64,000 nucleotides of DNA, from assembly GCA_023382535.1 (NCBI GenBank), contig JAHDWA010000053.1:1-64000 (forward strand), written 5' to 3'. The stretch is from Anaerolineae bacterium. Lineage in GTDB: Bacteria; Chloroflexota; Anaerolineae; 4572-78; J111. Numbering within the stretch: the stretch's first letter is position 1; every line of letters begins with the position of its first letter. The position numbers were made by a program, and so were the translations under genes. Shown here piece by piece: positions 34,271-41,904 of this stretch. The notes beneath the pieces are model-generated. The model was not told the origin of the DNA and made no database searches. It worked only from the letters and a program-made list of their open reading frames with translations.

Positions 34271-36376
34271 TTATCGAATGAGTCCGAGAAAGTAGTCCGA
34301 AATCCGCTGAGTTGCCTCCTCAATTTGTTCAATCGTATTGACCTCATCACGCCAAGTTCGTACCAGAGCCAGGCAGGCAACCCAACGGCTCAATTCCTCT
34401 GGGAAATGCACCAGTTTCTCTCTTAATAATGTAAACAAGATGTGGAGGTTGTCAGATTTAGGTTTCTCGGCCAGTTCTCCAAATCGGTCTTCTAAAGCGT
34501 ACGTGACCTCTTTGGACATTAGATCGGTGAAACCTAATTCGTGGGCTATCTGTACCCTTGTTGCCTGCTGCCATCCGGTGATGATATGGAGCATGCTTGA
34601 CGTGTCCCAATCCGGCACCAGCAATGTCTCAATCGTTATGAGTAGCGAAGGTTTAGATAAATCTGTCCCCTCGCCTGCTGGAGCCAGCAGCGTGCGCTCG
34701 ATAGTGATTTGTCGCAAGTGATTTAAGGCTGCCTGTTGCCGTTGCCACTCCAGTTGTCGCTGTTCAGCCTCCCAGTCAAATAATGCTTCTTGCGCTTGAC
34801 CTCCGCATTCCTGGTGAATGCAGACCATTTTCCAGTCTCCACCCGGCTCCACCAAAATTACAAATCCAGGCGGATGTCTATGGGCATGCTTGCATCTTTG
34901 CGGGGAGCAGAGTTGTCCCTCAAGTTGCGGCTCAAGCCAGATGAACTCTCCTATCTTTTGCTTCTCCTTAACAAAATGGGGCAGGACAGCCGGTAGTCCT
35001 TGCTTGGTCATCATCTCAACAGCGGCTTGGGCCGCTGTTTGTTCTTGTTGATTGAAGCAACTCGCAGGCTGGTGGACATCAGGGGCAACACAGTAAGCCT
35101 CAACGTGATTGAGGAGAGAATCTTGCTCACCTCGTATCCCTTGTCTGTCCTGGGTAATCGCTGCGGAGGGATACTGGCTTAAATCAAGGCCATCTGCTAC
35201 ATCGAGTACAACCGAACCATCAGGAGTAGGCGTGAATTGCTCCGTGTATTGGGGAAATAAACGAAGATACTGGCAAAATTGCGGCACGGTACCATCTTGA
35301 TGAGGAACCCATTCGCTTTGCCCACTTTGCAATGTCTCTCTCAGTTTTTCAAAAGTTGTTTGACATCCCAGGCATTGAGGTGTAGGCACACTGTTCCAAG
35401 TCTTTTTCTCTTCAAAGCGGACACCGTGCTTGATGAGGGCTTGGGTGATCGCTTGAGCTAACTCATCCACTGTCAGCGCTTGTCCCCCATTTGAGTTGCG
35501 TAACTGGTCTAAAAACCTATGACGTAGCTCTGGATATTTAACGAATCGCTCCTTGATCAGCCTCATTTGCTGACGCAGCAACCAGGCCTGATAGGCCCTT
35601 TGCCGCTCCCTGATTTCGGTTTGATCGTCAAGTAGGTGCTCCGGCAGTTCCTCAATGCCTTTAATTCTATGCTGGTAACATTCAGAGCAAATCACTCGTA
35701 ACTGCTGGTCACCGGCCAGATAGAGCTGGTACTGCGTTTCGAACCGGTTTTGGGGTCGGACACATAACTCGCAGGTCCATGCATTGAGTGACGTGTCTAT
35801 ATCGATGAGCCACCCGGAGACTTTGTGATGTTCCGCTTTAGCAGCTCTGATGACATCTATCTCGTAAGTTTGATCGCCCCGTTGAATGAAGCGTTTGGTC
35901 TCTTCAGGAATTTCACCAGTCTCTTCCATTTCCTGGCGGACCTTAACCACCAAGCGGCGATCAACGCCGCAGTGACGGGTAAGCGCCCGATCACTCATAT
36001 AAAGACCATAAGGATGAAGGAGGGCCTGCCGAACGACATGCTGTTTGTCCTCCATACTCCGCCTTTGACCGTGCTTCTGATTGGCTGAGAGGGCCAGCCA
36101 TTCCGCATCGGTTTGAGTGCCAGGTCTGATCCTAACCCGGAGCTGAATGCCGACCCGTTTAGCTGCTTCTCCCCGGTGGTAGCCATCCCAAATATAAATG
36201 TAACCTTCCGCATCCTGAACCCCTTCCGCTGGATCGAATACAATCCCCTCTGACATCATGGTGGCATATTCGTTAATAAGGGTGTAATTTATGGCGGCCC
36301 GGCTCTGAATAAAGATAAATTGATGAGGCTCATAAAAATCTTGCTCGCCATCATTTGCGACAAATTGCTGTGACAT
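34271..36376 (-). CDS. ParB-N-like protein with cysteine-rich zinc-binding segments
   Basis: ~701 residues. The first ~130 resemble a ParB/sulfiredoxin-like nuclease-fold domain: a DGYHRGEAAKR motif, then LALSANQKHGQRRSMEDKQ and a helix-turn-helix-like DRALTRHCGVDRRLVVKV. Four CxxC-type pairs follow (CELC, CSECY, CLGCQ, and a C-x-P-x-x-C with CIHQEC), suggesting zinc ribbons. The C-terminal third is helical. It may bind DNA as regulator or accessory factor of the adjacent recombinase. The start at 36376 is fixed by AAGGGGG. A broken copy of this gene sits at 10.1-10.6 kb. Domain assignment is from motifs only. Confidence 0.6.
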   Translation of the reverse strand: MSQQFVANDGEQDFYEPHQFIFIQSRAAINYTLINEYATMMSEGIVFDPAEGVQDAEGYIYIWDGYHRGEAAKRVGIQLRVRIRPGTQTDAEWLALSANQKHGQRRSMEDKQHVVRQALLHPYGLYMSDRALTRHCGVDRRLVVKVRQEMEETGEIPEETKRFIQRGDQTYEIDVIRAAKAEHHKVSGWLIDIDTSLNAWTCELCVRPQNRFETQYQLYLAGDQQLRVICSECYQHRIKGIEELPEHLLDDQTEIRERQRAYQAWLLRQQMRLIKERFVKYPELRHRFLDQLRNSNGGQALTVDELAQAITQALIKHGVRFEEKKTWNSVPTPQCLGCQTTFEKLRETLQSGQSEWVPHQDGTVPQFCQYLRLFPQYTEQFTPTPDGSVVLDVADGLDLSQYPSAAITQDRQGIRGEQDSLLNHVEAYCVAPDVHQPASCFNQQEQTAAQAAVEMMTKQGLPAVLPHFVKEKQKIGEFIWLEPQLEGQLCSPQRCKHAHRHPPGFVILVEPGGDWKMVCIHQECGGQAQEALFDWEAEQRQLEWQRQQAALNHLRQITIERTLLAPAGEGTDLSKPSLLITIETLLVPDWDTSSMLHIITGWQQATRVQIAHELGFTDLMSKEVTYALEDRFGELAEKPKSDNLHILFTLLREKLVHFPEELSRWVACLALVRTWRDEVNTIEQIEEATQRISDYFLGLIR

Positions 36377-36426
36377 ACACCAAACCCCCTTCATGGGTCA
36401 ATAGCATAAACAGTGGTTTTGAGTTC

Positions 36427-36468
36427 AGCGTATGTAGCGTTTATAGTTCCATAAACGCTACATACGCT
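36427..36468. promoter_or_regulatory. perfect 18-bp inverted repeat between recombinase and ParB-like gene
   Basis: Arms at 36427-36444 and 36451-36468 (AGCGTATGTAGCGTTTAT and its exact reverse complement) flank AGTTCC. It is 50 nt upstream of the ParB-like start and 59 nt past the recombinase stop. There is no T-run, so an operator, recombination site or ParB-type site fits better than a terminator. One arm survives beside the gene relic at 10.15 kb. Confidence 0.75.
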
Positions 36469-36527
36469 GGATAGATGGTCTTTATATCAGACGGTGAACC
36501 TTGTCTCATGACCTGATGCGTAGCATC

Positions 36528-38231
36528 TCAGCCTCCAATTTTCAAGACCGGAAAGTGCAGTTCAAGCCGACACTCATCACCGGTCATAACAATCCGAGAA
36601 AACATTTGCTCACATAATTCCCGTAAATCAAAAAACTCCCCGCCATTGAGCATTGCCTGGGTTTTGCTGACATAGCTTTCAAGCTCTTCCAAGGTCATGT
36701 CTATCCGGCTTTTCGCCAGTCTGTCTTTAAGCTCGCCCAACTCCTTTTCTAATTGCCCGACCAGTTTATCCTGTTCCAATAAGAGTTGGGCCGCCGTAGA
36801 CGAGTATTCTGGCAGCTTGCCAAAATTGTATCCAAACTTTTTGGCCAGGCTCTTGGCATCAGCTAATCCTTTTTGGGTGGCCTCGACCCGCAGTTGTAGT
36901 TCGGCCAACCCTTGATTCAAATGCTCGTTGGTCCAAGTCAGTAAGCTTTGTAAATATTCGGTGGAAAGTACATGTTGTTGCAAAATACCCGTGATACTTA
37001 CCTCCAGTTCATCGGCTGGCAAAAGTGGCGCTTGGGGACACAGCTCCATGCGCTCATTGCGCCTTGAGCAGACATAATAGCGGATTTGATCAATTTTCTT
37101 ACCTTCCATCGGGGCATGGCAGTAGCCACAAACTGATTTGTCGGCCAGGTAATAGCTGCTGCCCTTGCGGCGGGGGTGGAACCGTTTAGTGGTCAGGCTT
37201 TCCTTCCGCGCTGGCATTTGCTTTTGGACGGCATCAAACAACTCGGTCGAAATCAAGGCTGGATAGATGTTCTTATAGATCCTGCCATCATATTCGTACT
37301 CGCCAATGTAGATCCGGTTGTGGAAAAAAGTTCGCCACGAGCTCGGTTCTGGACCAAACAGATGAGTTGCTTCAGAGATCACGGCATAGGGAGCGCCATG
37401 CGCTCTCAATTCAAAGGCTTTAATCGCCAGAGGAGCTAACTTGGGGTCAGGGAAGGGTTTCCGTCCGAATCGGGGCGTACCGTCAGCTCTGACTCCGAAG
37501 GAGACGGATTCAGAGGCATAACCTTTCGCCACTGGACCTACCGGAACAAACCCCTGTTCAGCCAGAAGCCGCAATCCGCGTTTTGTATTTTTGCCAAGAT
37601 CGGTGCGGAATTGATGATTTTTCCAATCGATCAAGGCTTCAAAAACGTAACGAAATGGATTGTCAGGGATGTCATCCATCATTGAGAATAATTTCCAGCC
37701 ATTTCGGCGTAATTCTGACCGGAAAAATTGCGAGTCATCGATCTCTCGAGCGAACCGTGAAAGATCCCAAAAAATAATCATATCAGCCGGCCGAGGTTTT
37801 TGTCGAGCTAAATGAGTCATCAAATTAAACTGTTCACGATTCTTAGTTGATCCGCCAGAAGCTCGCTCATCACAAAATATTCTTCCTATAATCAATCCTT
37901 GCTCCTCAGCAAATCTTTCCACGGCTGCTTTTTGGGAAGCGATATCTTGGTTACGCCCAGGAGAATGACGTAAATAAACCCAAACTATAGTGCCGCGGGC
38001 TATATGAAGAGGATCAATGTCTGCCTCACCTTCGCCTTTTCCCGAAGTGAAAGGACGCATCGTGGCAAACCAAGCAGCTTTATAGATTTCATCGGGTGGC
38101 CAGACTTTAGCAGTAATGGGCACAGGCAGGACAAGGAGAAGGGCTAAACAAAAACCCGAAAGCAGTCCTAAATGCCACCGCCAAACCCGGATCAATCGTT
38201 TCAATAATCTCCAGTTGATTATTTCTTTCAT
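36528..38231 (-). CDS. large serine recombinase with N-terminal membrane segment
   Basis: 567 residues. Residues ~81-215 are the resolvase catalytic domain: VYLRHS with the nucleophile Ser near 90, and WDLSRFAREIDDSQFF with the active-site arginines. A recombinase domain follows (~240-340, KGYASESV to WRTFFHNRIYIGEYEYDG). Next come a zinc ribbon (CGYCHAPMEGKK to CSRRNERMELC) and a coiled-coil C-terminus (~430-540). Unusually, residues ~19-40 are a strong membrane helix (HLGLLSGFCLALLLVLPVPI) before the catalytic domain. The start is supported by GGAGCGGAGAAA. It probably drives integration or excision of the 34-38 kb module. Confidence 0.88.
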   Translation of the reverse strand: MKEIINWRLLKRLIRVWRWHLGLLSGFCLALLLVLPVPITAKVWPPDEIYKAAWFATMRPFTSGKGEGEADIDPLHIARGTIVWVYLRHSPGRNQDIASQKAAVERFAEEQGLIIGRIFCDERASGGSTKNREQFNLMTHLARQKPRPADMIIFWDLSRFAREIDDSQFFRSELRRNGWKLFSMMDDIPDNPFRYVFEALIDWKNHQFRTDLGKNTKRGLRLLAEQGFVPVGPVAKGYASESVSFGVRADGTPRFGRKPFPDPKLAPLAIKAFELRAHGAPYAVISEATHLFGPEPSSWRTFFHNRIYIGEYEYDGRIYKNIYPALISTELFDAVQKQMPARKESLTTKRFHPRRKGSSYYLADKSVCGYCHAPMEGKKIDQIRYYVCSRRNERMELCPQAPLLPADELEVSITGILQQHVLSTEYLQSLLTWTNEHLNQGLAELQLRVEATQKGLADAKSLAKKFGYNFGKLPEYSSTAAQLLLEQDKLVGQLEKELGELKDRLAKSRIDMTLEELESYVSKTQAMLNGGEFFDLRELCEQMFSRIVMTGDECRLELHFPVLKIGG

Positions 38232-38299
38232 TTTCTCCGCTCCAATGAAATATATTTATTCTCCTACCTGTTAGGGACAAGGGTTTATATGCAAACAGA

Positions 38300-38330
38300 A
38301 CTGGCCTATGCGCCAGTCCTTTTGCTTTTT
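38300..38330 (+). terminator. hairpin followed by T-rich stretch
   Basis: ACTGGC-CTATGC-GCCAGT then CCTTTTGCTTTTT. It has terminator form on the plus strand, but no plus-strand gene ends here; the recombinase gene diverges to the left. It may block transcription entering the permease genes at 38.4 kb or belong to the end of the mobile module. Confidence 0.5.
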
Positions 38331-38463
38331 CGCTTAGATTGAATTATCATCTAATGATAAAGTGGGCTGTTAACACTACCGGTGCATTGATATTGTCAAT
38401 TACCGTGTAGAGTAAAATCCTGCATACTTTCATTATCTGTTTCAAAGAAGAGGCGCTAACCCC

Positions 38464-39546
38464 ATGTTGCAATATATTACCCGGCGGGTCGCTCTGGCTG
38501 TCCCCGTTTTAATTGGTATCTTGTTTGTTACCTTTGCCCTGGCTCGGCTAATTCCGGGGGACCCCTGCCGGGCGGTGCTGGGAGAGCGGGCCACGGATGT
38601 CATTTGCGATGCTTTTATGGAGCGAAACGGCCTCAACAAGCCAATCCCGACCCAATTTATGATCTACTTGCGGCAGATTCTCATTGAGCGAGACCTGGGC
38701 GAGTCCTTCCGTTTTGGCCGGCCGGTGATAGATATTGTGGTCGAACGCCTGCCGGTGACCATTGAATTAGCCATCGCTTCGATGATTTTTGCTACAATTT
38801 TGGGAATTCTGTTTGGAATTACCTCGGCCTATTGGCATAACTCCTCCATTGATGTCAGTACGATGGTTGGAGCCAACATTGGCGTCTCCGTGCCGGTGTT
38901 TGTGCTGGGCTTGTTGTTGCAGTATGTTTTTGCCCTGCTTTTGAAAGATACGGCCCTGCAACTGCCCCCTTCCGGGCGGCTGACATCAGGCATCACCAAT
39001 CCGCCTTTTTTTGAGGTGTGGGGGTGGGACATCGCCGAAGGCACCAGTCTGTTCACTTTTTACTCCTTTCTGGCTAACTTTAATTTTTTGAACGCCCTTT
39101 TGACCGGCAATTGGACAGCTTTTGGCGACGCTTTCAAACACATGCTTCTGCCGGCCATAGCGGTCGGGACTATCCCCCTGGCGATTATTGCCCGTATCAC
39201 TCGTTCCAGTTTACTCGAAGTGTTGAGTCTGGATTACATCCGCACCGCCCGGGCCAAGGGGCTGGCGGAGATCGCAGTTGTTTTTAGCCACGGCCTGAGC
39301 AATGCCATGCTGCCGGTGGTGACCATTGTCGGGCTGCAATTGGGTTACTTGTTGAGCGGAGCAGTCTTGACCGAAACGATTTTTAATCTGGCCGGCCTGG
39401 GCCGGACCCTTTATGAGGCCATCACCGCCCGCGACTACATCATCGTGCAGGGTCTCACCTTGATTATTGCTGTTGGCTTTGTGGTCATCAACCTGATCGT
39501 TGATATTTCCTACGCCTTTCTCGACCCGCGTATTCGCTTGAGTTAA
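38464..39546 (+). CDS. ABC transporter permease, DppB type
   Basis: 360 residues of the peptide/nickel-type importer permease family: N-terminal LQYITRRVALAVPVLIGILFVTFALARLIPGDPC, about six membrane helices, and the EAA-like loop RTARAKGLAEIAVVFSHGLSNAMLPVV that contacts the ATPase. The C-terminal GAVLTETIFNLAGLG is also typical. It is longer than usual by an inserted periplasmic stretch (~155-215). The paired DppC-type permease starts 52 nt downstream. No binding protein or ATPase genes are in the window. Confidence 0.92.
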   Translation: MLQYITRRVALAVPVLIGILFVTFALARLIPGDPCRAVLGERATDVICDAFMERNGLNKPIPTQFMIYLRQILIERDLGESFRFGRPVIDIVVERLPVTIELAIASMIFATILGILFGITSAYWHNSSIDVSTMVGANIGVSVPVFVLGLLLQYVFALLLKDTALQLPPSGRLTSGITNPPFFEVWGWDIAEGTSLFTFYSFLANFNFLNALLTGNWTAFGDAFKHMLLPAIAVGTIPLAIIARITRSSLLEVLSLDYIRTARAKGLAEIAVVFSHGLSNAMLPVVTIVGLQLGYLLSGAVLTETIFNLAGLGRTLYEAITARDYIIVQGLTLIIAVGFVVINLIVDISYAFLDPRIRLS

Positions 39547-39598
39547 ACTTCGTGTGGATAGGCGGTTGACCTGTCCGTGTCTAAAATAGGGAGGACGT

Positions 39599-40543
39599 AT
39601 GACAGCCGAAACATTACCAATTCCAGCAGCGGCTGTGGCCAAAGCCAAAGAACCGAGCAGTCTTTATCGAGACGCGATCCGTCACTTGTTGCAAAAACAG
39701 TCGGCGGTAGTGGGCATGATAATTTTATTGGTGCTCGTTCTTGTCGCCGTCTTTGCGCCGCTTATCGCTCCCTATGACCCCGAACAGCAGTTGATTGGGG
39801 TTGAGTCGGGGATCAAAAAACGCTCGCCGCCTTGTATTCACTTGCTGGGCTGCTCGGCGGAGAAACCCCAGCATATTTTTGGGGTAGACGCCAACTTCCG
39901 CGACTTTTTTAGCCGGGTTGTTTTTGGGTCACGCCTGTCGCTCCTGGTCGGTTTTGCTTCGGTGACATTTGCCATTGTCGTCGGGACAGCGCTGGGGGCA
40001 GTGGCCGGTTTTTTTGGCGGCTGGCTGGATAATACGATTATGCGGCTAATGGATGTGCTGCTGGCCTTTCCGGCCCTGATTCTGGCCATTGCGATTGTTA
40101 CCGTGCTGGGGCCGGGCTTAATCAATGCCCTGATTGCTATCGGCATTGTCACCATTCCGGCTTATGCCCGGGTCATTCGTTCCAGCGTTCTCTCGGTCAA
40201 GGAGCAGGATTTTATTCTGGCCGATAGGGCCTTGGGTGTGCCGCCGGGCCGGATTCTCTTCCGGGATATTCTGCCCAACTCGATTACGCCCTTGATTGTG
40301 CAGGGCACCCTGGGTATCGGTACGGCGATTGTGGAAGTAGCGGCGCTGTCCTTTCTGGGCCTGGGCGCGCAGCCCCCGACACCGGAGTGGGGATTAATGG
40401 TCAGCGCCGAACGCAACCAGATTTTCACGGCCCCTTACCTGGTGTTCATCCCCGGTATTGCGATTGCCCTGGTGGTGTTGGGTTTCAATTTGTTAGGCGA
40501 CGGTCTGCAAGACGCCTTGAATCCGCGCCTGAATCGCCGTTAA
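39599..40543 (+). CDS. ABC transporter permease, DppC type
   Basis: 314 residues: DppC/OppC-type N-terminus (first helix SAVVGMIILLVLVLVAVFAPLIAPYDP), FGSRLSLLVGFASVTFAIVVGTALGAVAGF, the EAA-like loop FILADRALGVPPGRILFRDILPNSI and the C-terminal GLGAQPPTPEWGLM. It forms the heterodimeric channel with the DppB-type partner. Substrates of the family are oligopeptides, nickel or sugars; none can be assigned without the binding protein. A strong terminator follows. Confidence 0.92.
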   Translation: MTAETLPIPAAAVAKAKEPSSLYRDAIRHLLQKQSAVVGMIILLVLVLVAVFAPLIAPYDPEQQLIGVESGIKKRSPPCIHLLGCSAEKPQHIFGVDANFRDFFSRVVFGSRLSLLVGFASVTFAIVVGTALGAVAGFFGGWLDNTIMRLMDVLLAFPALILAIAIVTVLGPGLINALIAIGIVTIPAYARVIRSSVLSVKEQDFILADRALGVPPGRILFRDILPNSITPLIVQGTLGIGTAIVEVAALSFLGLGAQPPTPEWGLMVSAERNQIFTAPYLVFIPGIAIALVVLGFNLLGDGLQDALNPRLNRR

Positions 40544-40580
40544 AGTGTATGGTCTAATTATAACCTTAACTGATCGTCAG

Positions 40581-40632
40581 AATGCCCGGCTCACTGGCTG
40601 CCGCTACATCGCAGGTGAGGCCGGGCATTTTT
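40581..40632 (+). terminator. rho-independent terminator of the permease pair
   Basis: AATGCCCGGC (40581-40590) pairs perfectly with GCCGGGCATT (40620-40629) and is followed by TTTTT. It ends the dppBC-type transcript, so the thioredoxin-fold gene 26 nt later is probably transcribed separately or by read-through. Confidence 0.85.
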
Positions 40633-40657
40633 CTTTCCGGGCAAGGCATGGGGGAAG

Positions 40658-41266
40658 ATGTCAATTCTGAAAATTTACCAGGGAGCGGCGCTGCAGCAGG
40701 CTTTGGCGGAAATCGTTGCGCCGGTCGAGGTGATTTATTTCGCCGTTGACCAGCCAGAGCCGGATACCCTGGCTGCCCTGGCTGATCTCATGGCTTTGAC
40801 CGCCCAACTCTCGGTGACCACCCAGCCTGCCGGTCTAACTGTGCCGGCTGATCGGGTAGTGGTGCGCAGCCAGGCCGGGCGCGAACTGGTCTTTGTCGGC
40901 GCGCCGCTTGGCCTGGAATTAGCCGCCCTGGTTTCAGCGATTATCGTCGCCGGGCGGGGAGACTCCGGTTTGCTGCCGGCAACGCGGCAAGCGCTGGCTC
41001 GCTTGCAGAGCCTGGTTCACCTGGAAGTTTTTACCACGCCCACTTGACCAACCTGCGCCCAGGCGGTCAGCCTGGTCCACAAGTTTGCGTTTGAAAGCGC
41101 TCAAATTACGGCGGAGGCTGTCTCAGCCGTGGTGATGATCGAAGTGGCCCAACACTATGGGGTGCTGGGAACGCCTCATCTGGTGTTAAATGGGGTACAC
41201 CATGTCAGGGGACGAGTCGGTGAGGAACAGTTATTGGCTTCAATTCAAGCCCTGAATGCGTCTTGA
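40658..41266 (+). CDS. probable selenoprotein: two-domain thioredoxin-fold oxidoreductase with U-P-T-C site
   Basis: Reading the in-frame TGA at 41045-41047 as selenocysteine gives 202 residues. Residues 1-125 form a first thioredoxin-like domain without redox cysteines, with the PDO-family stretch LVFVGAPLGLELAALVSAI. The second domain reads VFTTPT-U-PTCAQAVSLVHKF, where relatives have TPTCPYC. It then continues open for 72 codons with the cis-proline motif GTPHLVLNG and ends at TGA 41264. U-x-x-C is a known thioredoxin-like selenoprotein site. A hairpin suited to a bacterial SECIS follows the TGA. The product should reduce or oxidise protein disulfides. The alternative is a nonsense mutation, but no other lesion is seen. 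Confidence 0.8.
41045..41075 (+). promoter_or_regulatory. candidate bacterial SECIS element with UGA-Sec codon
   Basis: The TGA is followed by an 11-nt spacer (41048-41058) and a 17-nt stem-loop: CCAGGC (41059-41064), loop GGTCA (41065-41069), GCCTGG (41070-41075). The 11-nt spacing, 17-nt size and GGUC-type apical loop agree with the E. coli fdhF SECIS as I recall it. The stem is perfect and lacks the bulged U of fdhF. It lies wholly inside the coding frame, as bacterial SECIS elements do. Confidence 0.75.
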
Positions 41267-41271
41267 CCTGT

Positions 41272-41895
41272 TTATTTACACCCGGCCATACAGATAAATT
41301 CTCGATAGCGATCTCCACTCCGGATTGTCTTGATTTCTCTGAATCCGGCTTTGACCAGCATTTGGCGGACCTCTTCCTCCTCATAGGTCTTGACCCCGTA
41401 TCGAACAAATCCCTTTTTCTCTAAATCTCTTTTACAGGTATAAGTCAACACGAGCTTACCTTTTTCCTGAAGGATGCGATAAATCTCCGCAACGCCTTGC
41501 GGAGTGTCGCTCCAATAAAATATGGAGTTCACCGAACTAACCTTGGTGAAATACCCGTCAGGATAGGGGAGCGCTTCGGCTCTACCGCACTGAATATCTA
41601 CTCTGCCGGCCTTAATGGCTGCTCGATGCCGCGCCCGGCAGCGTTTCACCATGACCGGGGATATATCAATCCCCGCGACCCAGCCGCATTTAACCCGGGG
41701 AATAATCCTGGCCAGCAGGTAGCCTCCGCCAAATCCAATATCGAGAACACGGTCCTCTTCTTTTAATTCTAAATGGGCCAGCGTAACGTCATTCAACTTG
41801 GCATTTCTCTTGTTCCACAGCGGGCCAAGAACAAATTTGCCAATAATTCCTGTAGGGTTGCTCAATTGACGAGCCAGATAGCGTTGAAATATCAT
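41272..41895 (-). CDS. class I SAM-dependent methyltransferase
   Basis: 207 residues. SAM-binding motif I is VLDIGFGGGYLLA near residue 50, the acidic loop AGIDISPVMV near 75, and motif III-like GRAEALPYPDGYFTKV near 105. It is a Methyltransf_11/UbiE-like small-molecule methyltransferase. The N-terminus (FQRYLARQLSNPTGIIGKF) is typical of a chloroflexal/archaeal-like subgroup. Substrate unknown. It converges with the selenoprotein gene; the two stops are 5 nt apart, with no obvious bidirectional terminator. Confidence 0.85.
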   Translation of the reverse strand: MIFQRYLARQLSNPTGIIGKFVLGPLWNKRNAKLNDVTLAHLELKEEDRVLDIGFGGGYLLARIIPRVKCGWVAGIDISPVMVKRCRARHRAAIKAGRVDIQCGRAEALPYPDGYFTKVSSVNSIFYWSDTPQGVAEIYRILQEKGKLVLTYTCKRDLEKKGFVRYGVKTYEEEEVRQMLVKAGFREIKTIRSGDRYREFICMAGCK

Positions 41896-41904
41896 ACCAG
41901 ATTA

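Noticed and set aside
38300..38330. Hairpin as the terminator of the recombinase gene
   Set aside because: It lies upstream of that gene's start and has its T-run on the opposite strand.
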